A stretch of 64,000 nt of DNA, taken from Lachnoclostridium sp. UBA2905. Its GTDB lineage: Bacteria; Bacillota; Clostridia; Lachnospirales; Lachnospiraceae. The notes under the pieces are model-generated. The model did no database searches. It was not told the DNA's origin and saw only the letters and a list, made by a program, of their open reading frames with translations. Below, one piece after another: positions 28,039 through 37,655 of the stretch (the first letter of the stretch is position 1; each line of letters opens with the position of its first letter). The position numbers were made by a program, and so were the translations under genes. The DNA lies in NCBI GenBank assembly GCA_002349525.1, contig DEDL01000033.1:52901-116900 (forward strand), in the 5' to 3' direction.

Positions 28039-29791
28039 TAAAACAGACAGGCCAAAGGATAAAAAGGGCGCAATGGTAAGGCTTACATCCTATATTATAA
28101 AATACAGGGTATATCTTTTTGCTGCAGTTATTCTTGGAACAGCTGGTAATGTGGCAGCCCTTGTAGGTCCTATGATTGCCGGAAAGGCAATAGATGTTAT
28201 AAGCGCCGGAAAGGGAAATGTTAATTTCAATAAGGTAATGTTTTATGTTGTCTGTCTGTTCATTTTTTACATTATTTCCTCTGTTATGACATACATCTTG
28301 TCCACCATAATGATAAAGCTTGGTAGGAAAGTGGCAAATGATATGAGGAAGGAAGTATTTGCCAAGCTCTTAAAGCTGCCTGTGAGTTATTTTGACAATA
28401 ACCAGACTGGAGATATTATAAGCAGGGTTTCCTATGATATTGATGTCATCAACACTTCTGTGTCGGCAGATGTAACTCAGCTTATAACAAGTATTATAAC
28501 TATTGTGGGCTCATTTATAATGATGTTCGTTATCAGCAGAAAGCTTATTGTAGTCCAGCTTATCACTCTGCCGGCTTCCATACTGTATACCAGATATATG
28601 ACAAAAAGAACAAGACCGCTTTTTTCTGCCCGTTCCAAAAAGTATGGACAAATGAACGGATTTACGGAAGAAATGTTCACGGGACAGAAGACAATTGCAG
28701 CCTATGCAAAAGAAGACGTCATGATAAAACGTTTTGAAAAATACAACGAAGCGGCGGCAGACGGCTACTATAATGCTGATTATTATGGAACCATCATTGG
28801 TCCAAGTATTGGTTTTATCAATAATTTTTCCCTGGCCCTTATCGGAGTTTTCGGTTCCTTGCTATACATAGCATGTAAGGGAAGCCTGGGTCAGATATCC
28901 TCATTTATATTGTATTCAAGGAAATTCTCCGGCCCGGTAAATGAGGTGGCCAATATGTACAATGAGATACTGTCTGCCTTAGCTGCAGCTGAAAGAGTGT
29001 TCAGACTCCTTGATGAAGAGGAGGAGACTCCTGATGGCAGGGAAGCAAAGGTGCTGAAAGAGGTTAAGGGCGAGGTTCTTTTTGAAAACGTTACCTTTGG
29101 TTATGAAGAAAATGAGACAGTTATAAATGATTTTTCACTTACAGTAAAACCCGGAAAAGTTGTTGCAATAGTTGGGGCAACCGGAGCAGGAAAAACTACC
29201 CTGATAAACCTCTTAATGAGATTTTACGATGTGGATGGTGGTTCAATAAAAATAGACGGAACTGATATAAGGGAGTACACAAGAGATTCACTTAGAAATG
29301 CATTTACAATGGTGCTTCAGGATACATGGGTATTTGGTGGCACAATAAGAGAAAATCTTGTATACGGCAATGAAAATGTTACAGATGATATGCTTAAGGA
29401 GGCAGTAAAAGCCTGTAACCTTGAATATTACATCAACAACATGCCTGAGGGCTATGACACTCTCATCAGAGAAGGTGGCAACAATATATCAAAAGGCCAG
29501 AAACAGTTACTTACAATTGCCCGGGCCATGCTTATAAATAAGCACATGCTGATTCTTGATGAGGCAACATCAAACGTAGATACAAGAACAGAAAAAGAAA
29601 TAGAAAATGCTATGCTGAAGCTTATGGAAAATAAAACCTGCTTCGTAATTGCACACAGACTTTCTACAATAGAAAATGCAGATGTCATACTCGTACTGAA
29701 GGACGGAGTAATAAGCGAACAGGGAACCCACAGAGAGCTCCTTGAAAAAGGCGGCATGTACTATAACATGTATATATCACAGTACAGGTAG
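28022..29791 (+). CDS. ABC exporter half-transporter with consensus ATPase (heterodimer subunit 2)
   Basis: 589 residues. Six TM helices are followed by an ATPase domain with Walker A GATGAGKTT, Walker B LILDEATSNVD with catalytic Glu 514, and switch His 545 (IAHRLSTIE). Its signature is altered to ISKGQKQL (about 489-496). Together with the first subunit this gives one consensus ATP site (Walker motifs here, LSGGQ from subunit 1) and one degenerate site (Walker motifs from subunit 1, ISKGQ here), as expected for a heterodimer. ATG 28022 follows a GGGGGAGG site; the frame is open earlier but without such a site. It overlaps the end of subunit 1, so production is coupled. Confidence 0.93.
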   Translation: MPPISSKTDRPKDKKGAMVRLTSYIIKYRVYLFAAVILGTAGNVAALVGPMIAGKAIDVISAGKGNVNFNKVMFYVVCLFIFYIISSVMTYILSTIMIKLGRKVANDMRKEVFAKLLKLPVSYFDNNQTGDIISRVSYDIDVINTSVSADVTQLITSIITIVGSFIMMFVISRKLIVVQLITLPASILYTRYMTKRTRPLFSARSKKYGQMNGFTEEMFTGQKTIAAYAKEDVMIKRFEKYNEAAADGYYNADYYGTIIGPSIGFINNFSLALIGVFGSLLYIACKGSLGQISSFILYSRKFSGPVNEVANMYNEILSALAAAERVFRLLDEEEETPDGREAKVLKEVKGEVLFENVTFGYEENETVINDFSLTVKPGKVVAIVGATGAGKTTLINLLMRFYDVDGGSIKIDGTDIREYTRDSLRNAFTMVLQDTWVFGGTIRENLVYGNENVTDDMLKEAVKACNLEYYINNMPEGYDTLIREGGNNISKGQKQLLTIARAMLINKHMLILDEATSNVDTRTEKEIENAMLKLMENKTCFVIAHRLSTIENADVILVLKDGVISEQGTHRELLEKGGMYYNMYISQYR

Positions 29792-29915
29792 AAGTTATTC
29801 ATTTTTCTATAAATGACATACGTATATATATACCATGTATAAGTTTTCTAAGGTAACATTATTATAGTTGAAACTTACCGCAGTCGAGAAGAATTTTACA
29901 ATAAGGAGACTTCAT

Positions 29916-30644
29916 ATGAGAATAATATTTATACGTCATGGTGACCCCGACTACTCAATAGATTCACTTACAAAAAAAGGAAGAAGAGAGGCAGAGCTTC
30001 TTGCCCAAAGAGTCAGCCGCTGGAAAATAGACAGTATATACTGCTCACCCCTTGGAAGAGCACAGGCTACAGCTGCATATTCACTTGAGAAGCTTGGAAG
30101 AACGGCAGTTACCAAGGAATTTTTGAGGGAATTTAAGGGACATGTATATAACCCTTACAATGGACTTGATCATATATGCTGGGATCTTATGCCTGATTAC
30201 TGGACACAGAGTGAAACAATGTATGATAAAGACAACTGGACATCCGACCCTATTATAAAGGGCAGCAGGGATGATATTGCAGCTGAGTGGAAAATGGTAC
30301 AGGATGGAATTGATGAAATAATTGCCGCAAACGGATATACCAGAAAGGGCAGATATTATACCTTCAAGGAGCATAGTGATAATACTGTAGTGATTTTTTG
30401 TCATTTTGGTGTTACAATGATAATGATGTCCCATATTTTAGGTATTGCACCACCGGTAATGCTTCATGGTTTATTTTTGCCGCCAACGTCAGTTACTGTA
30501 CTTAATACGGAAGAAAGAGTGCCGGGAGAGGCATATTTCAGATGCCAGGTGATTGGTGATGTTACACACCTTCATATGGGGGGAGAGCCTGTATCTGCAT
30601 CGGGTTATTTTTCTGAGCTTTTACAGGAGGATTACCTGAACTAA
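29916..30644 (+). CDS. Histidine phosphatase family protein (phosphoglycerate mutase-like)
   Basis: 242 residues. The N-terminal MRIIFIRHGDPDYS contains the RHG catalytic motif, whose histidine becomes phosphorylated, and further elements are IYCSPLGRAQATAAYS with the second active-site Arg and VVIFCHFGVTMIM with the second His. Members remove phosphate from sugars, cofactors or nucleotides; the substrate is not evident. ATG 29916 follows AAGGAG; an earlier TTG in frame has no such site. It is followed closely by the MATE gene, perhaps in one transcript. Somewhat longer than cobC-like phosphatases, with an additional region between 75 and 130. Confidence 0.88.
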   Translation: MRIIFIRHGDPDYSIDSLTKKGRREAELLAQRVSRWKIDSIYCSPLGRAQATAAYSLEKLGRTAVTKEFLREFKGHVYNPYNGLDHICWDLMPDYWTQSETMYDKDNWTSDPIIKGSRDDIAAEWKMVQDGIDEIIAANGYTRKGRYYTFKEHSDNTVVIFCHFGVTMIMMSHILGIAPPVMLHGLFLPPTSVTVLNTEERVPGEAYFRCQVIGDVTHLHMGGEPVSASGYFSELLQEDYLN

Positions 30645-30653
30645 ATCGGAAGG

Positions 30654-32051
30654 ATGCCGGGTGTTAAAGTGAAAGAGAATAACAATAAGATTATAAATGA
30701 TTTTACAAAAGGAAATGTGTTTACGCAGATTGTCAGATTTGCAGTGCCATTTATGGCATCAAATATGCTGCAGGTACTGTATTCCCTCGTTGATATGGCA
30801 ATTGTTGGTAAACACGTCGGTTCTGATGGGCTGGCTGCTGTATCCAATGGCGGACAGCCCATGAATTTTTTTATAATGCTGTCAGTGGGTCTGTGTACCA
30901 GCGGACAGGTAAATATCTCACATATAATCGGTTCGGGAAAAAGAGAAAAGCTTAATTCCATGATAGGAACAATGTTTACAGTACTTGCCTCCCTTGCCGT
31001 ATTCATGACCTTTATCGGAATTGTGTTCAGAAAGAGTATCCTAAGACTTATTAACGTGCAGCCGGAATCATTTGATATGGCTGCCGCATACATGCTTGTC
31101 AGCTGCATAGGTATAATATTTACGTTTGGTTATAATATGATATCTGCAGTTTTCAGGGGAATGGGGGATTCGAAGCACCCATTTATATTTATTATTATTG
31201 CTTCAATACTGAACGTAATACTTGATATTACATTCGTTATATATATGGATATGGGCACTGCTGGTGCAGCTCTTGCAACTATAATCGGACAGGCGGTATC
31301 CTGTATATGTGCTGTATGTTTCCTTCTTAGGAACAAGGAAGATTTTGGATTTGATTTCAAATTAGAGAGTTTCAGAATACATAAAGAATCATTTTCAAGT
31401 CTGATAAAACTGGGAATTCCTTTTGCTTTACAGGGATGTGCCATTAACATATCAATGATGTTTGTTGGTGCCTTAGTTAACAGCACAGGATATCAGGCGT
31501 CAGCAACATTTGGCGTCGGTATCAGGGTAGACGACTTTATAAATAAGGTGACTCAGGGTGTATCATTTGCCGTATCCTCCATGGTAGGACAGAATTTTGC
31601 AGCAGGAAATTTCAAACGTGTAAAAAAGGTTGTTTTTTACAGTTGGATAATAAGCATCTGTTGTTATGCGGTATATGTAATAGTTTATTTTACCAACAGG
31701 GAAGCCTTGTTCTCACTATTTACAGACGATGCAACAGTAATAAAGCTTTCCGGAGTTTATGTTTCTGCAATAATATGGAACTATCCTGCGATGGCACTTA
31801 TGAGAGGAAGTAACGGACTTATTCAGGGAACAGGCAATGCAAGACTTGGTCTTATATTTGCCCTGTTAGACGGTTTTGTATTCAGAATTGCTTTCAGTTA
31901 TCTTTTCGGAATAGTATTCGGACTTGGACTGTTTGGATTCTTCCTTGGTTACGGTCTTGCAACGTATGGCACTGCAATACCGGGAACAATATACTTCTTT
32001 AGTGGAGCGTGGAAGAAAAAATGGCAGTGCGTTTACGGGAACGCAAAGTAA
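30654..32051 (+). CDS. MATE family efflux transporter
   Basis: 465 residues with about twelve hydrophobic segments in two similar halves, the normal MATE form. Typical features are the N-terminal FTKGNVFTQIVRFAVPFMAS, MLQVLYSLVDMAIVGKHVG in helix 2 and the second-half FAVSSMVGQNFAAGNF. These pumps expel organic cations or metabolites using a Na or proton gradient. The start is 9 bases after the phosphatase stop, with GGAAGG unusually close to the ATG; a start a few codons later is possible. The 3' end overlaps the convergent PAP2-type gene by 53 bases. Confidence 0.92.
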   Translation: MPGVKVKENNNKIINDFTKGNVFTQIVRFAVPFMASNMLQVLYSLVDMAIVGKHVGSDGLAAVSNGGQPMNFFIMLSVGLCTSGQVNISHIIGSGKREKLNSMIGTMFTVLASLAVFMTFIGIVFRKSILRLINVQPESFDMAAAYMLVSCIGIIFTFGYNMISAVFRGMGDSKHPFIFIIIASILNVILDITFVIYMDMGTAGAALATIIGQAVSCICAVCFLLRNKEDFGFDFKLESFRIHKESFSSLIKLGIPFALQGCAINISMMFVGALVNSTGYQASATFGVGIRVDDFINKVTQGVSFAVSSMVGQNFAAGNFKRVKKVVFYSWIISICCYAVYVIVYFTNREALFSLFTDDATVIKLSGVYVSAIIWNYPAMALMRGSNGLIQGTGNARLGLIFALLDGFVFRIAFSYLFGIVFGLGLFGFFLGYGLATYGTAIPGTIYFFSGAWKKKWQCVYGNAK

Positions 32052-32679
32052 TAATACTGTATCTGCTGTAGATAATCAGATATAAAAATGCACCTAAAAT
32101 AACTGCGCATACAACATCAATAAATGAGTGCTGCTTTAAAAACATCGTTGAAAGACAGATAAGAACTACAAGAAGAGCAGAAGCATATCTGATTACAGGA
32201 CGTTTTTTAAAGTAATCACATTTTGAAATTGCAATGTGTGTAGCAAATGAGTTGAGACAATGTATGCTTGGGCATACATTGGTTGGGGTATCTGTTGAAT
32301 ATATCATATTAACAAGGACTGTAAATATGTCATTCCCCTCAAGGGTTTCAGGTCTTAAGTCAAGCTTTGATGGCCATACTGCGTATATGATAAGACATAT
32401 ACTCATACCTGTAATAAGATACCATGCATAGCTTATGAATTCCTCGCGGCTGTAGAAGAAAAAGAATACGAGAAATACAGCCATATAGGCAAACCATAAA
32501 ATATATGGAACAATGAAAAAACGGCAGAAAGGAATCATATCATCGATGGCACAGTGCATAAATGTGTAATTGTCAAATGATTTTTTCTCCAAAGCTACAA
32601 ATGCAGCCATATAAATTGGAAAATACAGGACAAATACAATGTGCCAGTATTTTTTAAAAAGTGCTTTTAAGTTACTCAT
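31999..32679 (-). CDS. PAP2-superfamily membrane phosphatase-like protein
   Basis: 226 residues with about six TM helices. It contains a PAP2-type site: PSIHCLNSFATHIA (the SxxH part) and the later QHSFIDVVCAVILG with the second His and Asp; the first KxxxxxxRP motif is weak, replaced by WPSKLDLRPE. The layout is like inositol phosphorylceramide synthase-type or undecaprenyl-phosphatase-like PAP2 proteins, which act on lipid phosphates at the membrane. Its ATG has an AAGGAAGG site and lies 54 bases after the nicotinate phosphoribosyltransferase gene, so the two may share a transcript. The end overlaps the converging MATE gene. Confidence 0.8.
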   Translation of the reverse strand: MSNLKALFKKYWHIVFVLYFPIYMAAFVALEKKSFDNYTFMHCAIDDMIPFCRFFIVPYILWFAYMAVFLVFFFFYSREEFISYAWYLITGMSICLIIYAVWPSKLDLRPETLEGNDIFTVLVNMIYSTDTPTNVCPSIHCLNSFATHIAISKCDYFKKRPVIRYASALLVVLICLSTMFLKQHSFIDVVCAVILGAFLYLIIYSRYSIITLRSRKRTAIFSSTLH

Positions 32680-32733
32680 GATAATATAGATTCCTTCCTT
32701 ATAAGTTACATTAATATTATTCCGGATTATTTG

Positions 32734-34197
32734 TTATTTTGGTTCATTGTTCATTTTATATGATTCAAGAAGAGAGTTTTTAATATTCCACAGTTTGTCT
32801 GACAAGTCTACGTAAACATTGTGTGGATTAACAAAACGACGGGTCTCTTCCCAAAGTGTCTCCTGTTCCTTAAGGCACTTGTCACGAATCTCCATAACAC
32901 TTGGCAAATCATATACACAGGTTCCGTTCTGGAATACAGGAACAAGAATTTCCTTGAGTGTATAGGTTCCACCTTCAAGATAAGTCTTCTTCCATGTATT
33001 AATTGGATCAAACAGCTTAAGTCTTTCATTTTCATCAAACTTCTCGTCTGCAAGACATATAAGATCGGCATGAATATTGCCTGTTACCTTGTCATACACA
33101 CGATAAACTGTCTTGTTGTCAGGGTTAGTAATTTTCCACTGGTTTTCTGAAATTTTGATCTTAGGTTTGAATTCGTCGCCCTCTTTAATAGCTGCAAGCT
33201 TATATACACCACCAAAAGCAGGGTGATCCTTAGAGGTTATGAGGTTGGTTCCAACTCCCCAGGAATTAATCTTTGCCCCCTGAAGCTTAAGTGATTCTAT
33301 AAGGTATTCATCCAGATCACTTGAAGCACATATAATAGCGTCTTCAAAACCGGCGTCATCTAACATCTTACGTGCCTTCTTTGAAAGATATGAAAGGTCG
33401 CCGCTGTCAAGCCTGATGCCGTACATCTTAGGCATCCTTCCGGCTTCGCGTAATTCTGTAAACACCTTAATGGCATTCGGTACACCGGAACGGAGAGTGT
33501 CATAGGTATCTACAAGAAGTGTTGTGTTTTCAGGATAAAGACCTGCATATTTTCTGAATGCAGTAAGTTCGTCAGGAAAACTCATAATCCAGCTGTGGGC
33601 ATGTGTTCCCAGAGCTGGTATACCATATTTCTTGGCACACAGAACATTACTGGTTCCAATACAGCCGCCGATTACTGCAGCTCTTGCTCCAAGAGTAGCA
33701 GCATCAGGACCCTGTGCACGTCTTAATCCGAATTCCATAACAGGCTCGCCCTTGGCAGCATAACATACTCTGGCTGCTTTTGTGGCGATAAGACTCTGAT
33801 GGTTTATGATACATAAAATTGCTGTCTCTACAAGCTGTGCTTCCATAATAGGTGCCACAACCTTCACAATTGGTTCCATTGGAAAGATAACTGTTCCCTC
33901 AGGTATAGCATATATATCACCAGTAAAATGAAAGCCTGCAAGATAGTTGAGAAAGTCCTCGTCAAATATCCTAAGGCTACGTAAATATTCTATATCATCA
34001 TATGAAAAATTAAGGTTTTTAATATAATCAATTACCTGCTCAAGACCACAACAGATGGCATAACCTCCATCGTTAGGATTTACTCTGTAAAACATATCGA
34101 ATACTACAGTGGGATTGGTTTCATTTTTAAAATACCCCTGCATCATTGTCAGTTCATAAAAATCAGTAAGCAAAGTTAAATTCTCTTCATTAATCAT
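32734..34197 (-). CDS. pncB: Nicotinate phosphoribosyltransferase
   Basis: 487 residues. It couples nicotinate and PRPP to nicotinate mononucleotide in NAD salvage. Recognisable are the N-terminal LLTDFYELTMMQGYF, EFGLRRAQGPDAA with substrate-binding Arg residues, GTHAHSWIMSF (catalytic His region), LLVDTYDTLRSGV, RLDSGDLSYLSKKAR and the phosphate loop GVGTNLITSKDHPAFGGVYK. The ATG at 34197 gives the family N-terminus and follows an AGAGG site; the frame is open 11 codons further without support. Length and domain order fit the Gram-positive type, close to 490 residues. Confidence 0.95.
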   Translation of the reverse strand: MINEENLTLLTDFYELTMMQGYFKNETNPTVVFDMFYRVNPNDGGYAICCGLEQVIDYIKNLNFSYDDIEYLRSLRIFDEDFLNYLAGFHFTGDIYAIPEGTVIFPMEPIVKVVAPIMEAQLVETAILCIINHQSLIATKAARVCYAAKGEPVMEFGLRRAQGPDAATLGARAAVIGGCIGTSNVLCAKKYGIPALGTHAHSWIMSFPDELTAFRKYAGLYPENTTLLVDTYDTLRSGVPNAIKVFTELREAGRMPKMYGIRLDSGDLSYLSKKARKMLDDAGFEDAIICASSDLDEYLIESLKLQGAKINSWGVGTNLITSKDHPAFGGVYKLAAIKEGDEFKPKIKISENQWKITNPDNKTVYRVYDKVTGNIHADLICLADEKFDENERLKLFDPINTWKKTYLEGGTYTLKEILVPVFQNGTCVYDLPSVMEIRDKCLKEQETLWEETRRFVNPHNVYVDLSDKLWNIKNSLLESYKMNNEPK

Positions 34198-34339
34198 AAT
34201 TACATACCTCTTCCTGATAAATGGTATCATTCTAAATGAATGACAGCCACATAATTACTGCCTGTTATATAAGCAGCAACGTAACAATAGTTAGCTATAA
34301 ATGTACCTAATTTAAAGGAGAATGTCAATAGTTTTTGGA

Positions 34340-34368
34340 TTGACAAGACTGTGATTATATACTATTAT
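34340..34368 (+). promoter_or_regulatory. Sigma-A promoter of ileS
   Basis: A perfect TTGACA (34340-34345) and TATTAT (34363-34368) are 17 bases apart. Transcription would start near 34375, so the in-frame ATG at 34367 lies inside the -10 box and cannot be the start codon. The resulting leader is only about 20 bases, too short for a T-box. Confidence 0.88.
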
Positions 34369-34393
34369 GGAGTTTGAATTAGGAGGCGGATGT

Positions 34394-37300
34394 ATGTATA
34401 AAAAAGTTTCTACAGATTTGAAATTTGTTGACAGAGAGAAGGAAGTACTTGAATTTTGGAAAGAGAATGATGTTTTCAAAAAGAGTATTGATATAAGAAA
34501 AAACGGTGAGCCATATACATTTTTCGATGGTCCACCTACAGCTAACGGTAAGCCACATATTGGACATGTGCTTACACGTGTAATCAAGGATATGATTCCA
34601 CGTTACCGTACTATGAAGGGGTATAAGGTTATCAGAAAGGCCGGATGGGATACACACGGACTTCCTGTTGAGCTTGAAGTAGAGAAAAAGCTTGGACTTG
34701 ATGGTAAGGAGCAGATTGAAGAGTATGGTCTTGAGCCATTCATCAAGGAATGTAAGGAAAGTGTCTGGAAGTATAAGGGTATGTGGGAAGATTTCTCAGG
34801 TACTGTTGGTTTCTGGGCTGATATGGATAACCCATATGTAACATACCACAATTCATTTATTGAATCGGAGTGGTGGGCACTTAAGCAGATATGGGATAAG
34901 AAACTCTTATATAAGGGCTATAAGATTGTTCCTTACTGCCCACGTTGTGGAACACCTCTTTCAAGTCATGAGGTTGCACAGGGATACAAGGATGTCAAGG
35001 AAAAGTCAGTTATTGCCAAGTTTAAGGTTAAGGAAGCTGAGAACGAATATTTCCTTGCATGGACAACAACACCTTGGACACTCCCATCTAACGTTGCACT
35101 TTGTGTGAATCCTGTAGAGACATATGTTAAGGTTAAGGTTTCTGTTAATGAAACCGGAGACGTTGTTAAAGAGGGAGAAGAGGATACAGCTGTTAAGACA
35201 GAGTATTACTATCTTGCTGAGGCACTTCTTTCAGTAATTGAAGGTGTATATGAGATAGTTGAAAAATATACAGGTAAGGATCTTGAGTACAAGGAATATG
35301 AGCCATTATTTGATTATGCTAATCCTGATAAGAAGTGTTACTATGTAACATGTGACGGATATGTAACTCTTACAGATGGTACGGGTGTCGTTCATATTGC
35401 TCCTGCATTTGGTGAAGACGATGCGAATGTTGGACGTAAGTATGATCTTCCTTTTGTACAGCTTGTAGATGATAAGGGTCAGTTTAAACCAGAGGTAACT
35501 GATCTTGCCGGAGTATTCTGCAAGAAGGGTGACGAAGCAATCTTAAAGATGCTTGGTGCCAAGGGACTCTTATTCAAGGTTCTTAAATTTGAGCATAGCT
35601 ATCCATTCTGCTGGAGATGTGATACTCCACTTATCTACTACGCAAGAGAGTCATGGTTTATTAAGATGACTGAAGTAAAAGATAAGATGATAGCTAATAA
35701 CAATACAATTAACTGGATACCTGAAAGCATTGGTAAGGGACGTTTTGGAGACTGGCTTGAGAACCTTCAGGACTGGGCTGTAAGCCGTAACCGTTATTGG
35801 GGAACACCACTTAATATCTGGGAGTGTTCATGTGGCTGCAAGCATGCAATAGGAAGTATTGAAGAGCTTAAGTCAATGTCAGACAACTGTCCTGATGATA
35901 TCGAGCTTCATCGTCCGTTTATAGACGCTGTTACTATTAAGTGTCCGGATTGTGGTGGCGAGATGCACAGAGTACCGGAAGTTATTGACTGCTGGTTCGA
36001 TTCAGGATCAATGCCATTTGCACAGTGGCACTATCCATTTGAGAATAAGGAAATATTTGAAGAGAACTTCCCAGCTGATTTCATCAGTGAGGCAGTTGAC
36101 CAGACAAGAGGATGGTTCTATTCACTTCTTGCCATTTCAACACTTATATTTGATAAGGCACCATATAAGAATGTAATAGTTCTTGGTCTTGTTCTTGATA
36201 AAGATGGCCAGAAAATGAGTAAGTCAAAGGGTAATGCGGTTGATCCGTTTGAAGCACTTGAGAAGTACGGCGCAGATGCCATCAGATGGTATTTCTACGC
36301 TAACAGTGCTCCATGGCTTCCTAATAAGTTCCATGACAAGGCTGTTGTTGAAGGACAGCGTAAATTCATGGGAACACTCTGGAACACATATGCATTCTAT
36401 GTACTGTATGCCAATATAGATAATTTTGATCCAACTAAGTATACTCTTGAGTATGACAAGCTTGCTGTTATGGACAAGTGGCTTCTTTCAAGACTTAATA
36501 CAACAGTTAAGAATGTTGACAATAACCTTGCCAACTATAGAATACCTGAGACAGCAAGAGCACTTCAGACATTTGTTGATGAACTTAGTAACTGGTATGT
36601 AAGAAGATGCCGTGAGCGTTTCTGGGCTAAGGGAATGGAACAGGATAAGATTAATGCATATCTTACTCTGTATACTGCACTTGTTACAATATGTAAGGCA
36701 GCAGCACCTATGATTCCATTCATGACAGAGGATATATACAGAAACCTTGTTTGTGAAATTGATAAAACACAGCCTGAAAGTATCCACCTTTGTGACTTCC
36801 CTGAGGTGAATGAGGATATGATAGACCTCGACCTTGAGAATGAGATGGGAGAAGTACTTAACGCTGTTGTTCTTGGACGTGCATGCCGTAATGCAGCTAA
36901 TGTTAAGAACCGTCAGCCACTTTCAAAGATGTATATAAAGGCAGCTACACAGTTATCTGATTTCTATACAGATATTATTGCTGATGAGCTTAACATTAAG
37001 AACGCTGTATTTACAGATGATGTCAGTGAACATACAGACTATCTTTTCAAGCCACAGCTCAAGACTCTTGGTAAGCGCTTCGGAAAGAGAATCAATGCTC
37101 TTAAGGAGACACTTGCCAGTCTTGATGGAAGCAAGGCAATGAAGGAACTTAATGAAACAGGTCATATCACTGTTACACTTGATGGTGTAGACGAGCTTAT
37201 CGAGAAGGATGATCTTCTCATAGAAGCACTTCAGAAGGATGGTTATGTATCAGAATCCAACTATGGAATTACTGTTGTTCTTGATACCAATCTTACTCCT

Positions 37301-37561
37301 GAGCTTATCGAAGAGGGATATGTTCGTGAGATAATAAGTAAGGTTCAGAATATGCGTAAGGATTCAGGCTTTGAGGTTATGGATCACATTAACGTATATG
37401 AAAAAGGCAATGATAAGATAAAAGAGATTATCCTTGCTAATAAGGACGTTATCATGAAGGAAGTACTTGCTGATAAGATTGTTGTTGATGAGACAGCAGG
37501 AATTGAAAAGGTATGGACTATCAATGGCGAAGAATGTACAATAGCTGTTGAAAAGGCATGA
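34394..37561 (+). CDS. ileS: Isoleucyl-tRNA synthetase
   Basis: 1055 residues, class I synthetase charging tRNA-Ile. The HIGH motif is at 55-58 (PHIGHVLTR) and the KMSKS loop at 607-611 (GQKMSKSKGN). The insertion between them is the editing domain, with TTTPWTLPSNVALCV. Cysteine pairs CSCGCKH and CPDCGG suggest metal binding within the catalytic core, and FCWRCDTPL is typical of the longer type. The length is nearer to the eukaryote-like (mupirocin-insensitive) class than to the about 920-residue Bacillus type; class assignment is inference. ATG 34394 follows AGGAGG; the earlier ATG lies in the promoter. Terminator at 37594 closes this single-gene unit. Confidence 0.97.
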   Translation: MYKKVSTDLKFVDREKEVLEFWKENDVFKKSIDIRKNGEPYTFFDGPPTANGKPHIGHVLTRVIKDMIPRYRTMKGYKVIRKAGWDTHGLPVELEVEKKLGLDGKEQIEEYGLEPFIKECKESVWKYKGMWEDFSGTVGFWADMDNPYVTYHNSFIESEWWALKQIWDKKLLYKGYKIVPYCPRCGTPLSSHEVAQGYKDVKEKSVIAKFKVKEAENEYFLAWTTTPWTLPSNVALCVNPVETYVKVKVSVNETGDVVKEGEEDTAVKTEYYYLAEALLSVIEGVYEIVEKYTGKDLEYKEYEPLFDYANPDKKCYYVTCDGYVTLTDGTGVVHIAPAFGEDDANVGRKYDLPFVQLVDDKGQFKPEVTDLAGVFCKKGDEAILKMLGAKGLLFKVLKFEHSYPFCWRCDTPLIYYARESWFIKMTEVKDKMIANNNTINWIPESIGKGRFGDWLENLQDWAVSRNRYWGTPLNIWECSCGCKHAIGSIEELKSMSDNCPDDIELHRPFIDAVTIKCPDCGGEMHRVPEVIDCWFDSGSMPFAQWHYPFENKEIFEENFPADFISEAVDQTRGWFYSLLAISTLIFDKAPYKNVIVLGLVLDKDGQKMSKSKGNAVDPFEALEKYGADAIRWYFYANSAPWLPNKFHDKAVVEGQRKFMGTLWNTYAFYVLYANIDNFDPTKYTLEYDKLAVMDKWLLSRLNTTVKNVDNNLANYRIPETARALQTFVDELSNWYVRRCRERFWAKGMEQDKINAYLTLYTALVTICKAAAPMIPFMTEDIYRNLVCEIDKTQPESIHLCDFPEVNEDMIDLDLENEMGEVLNAVVLGRACRNAANVKNRQPLSKMYIKAATQLSDFYTDIIADELNIKNAVFTDDVSEHTDYLFKPQLKTLGKRFGKRINALKETLASLDGSKAMKELNETGHITVTLDGVDELIEKDDLLIEALQKDGYVSESNYGITVVLDTNLTPELIEEGYVREIISKVQNMRKDSGFEVMDHINVYEKGNDKIKEIILANKDVIMKEVLADKIVVDETAGIEKVWTINGEECTIAVEKA

Positions 37562-37593
37562 TGCACACCTATTTAAAATAATATAAAAAATTT

Positions 37594-37624
37594 AATCCGG
37601 CAGGTTTGTCCTGCCGGATTTTTT
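37594..37624 (+). terminator. Rho-independent terminator of ileS
   Basis: AATCCGGCAGG (37594-37604) pairs perfectly with CCTGCCGGATT (37610-37620) around a 5-base loop and runs into six T. It lies 30 bases after the stop codon and also separates ileS from the convergent AraC-type gene. Confidence 0.93.
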
Positions 37625-37655
37625 GTGCTTAAAAAGTAAAATGACCCATATAAAA

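Noticed and set aside
34367..34369. Earlier in-frame ATG of ileS
   Set aside because: It overlaps the -10 box, so it would not be in the transcript.
34200..34394. Possible T-box before ileS
   Set aside because: The consensus promoter at 34340-34368 leaves a leader of about 20 bases, and no T-box sequence is present further up.
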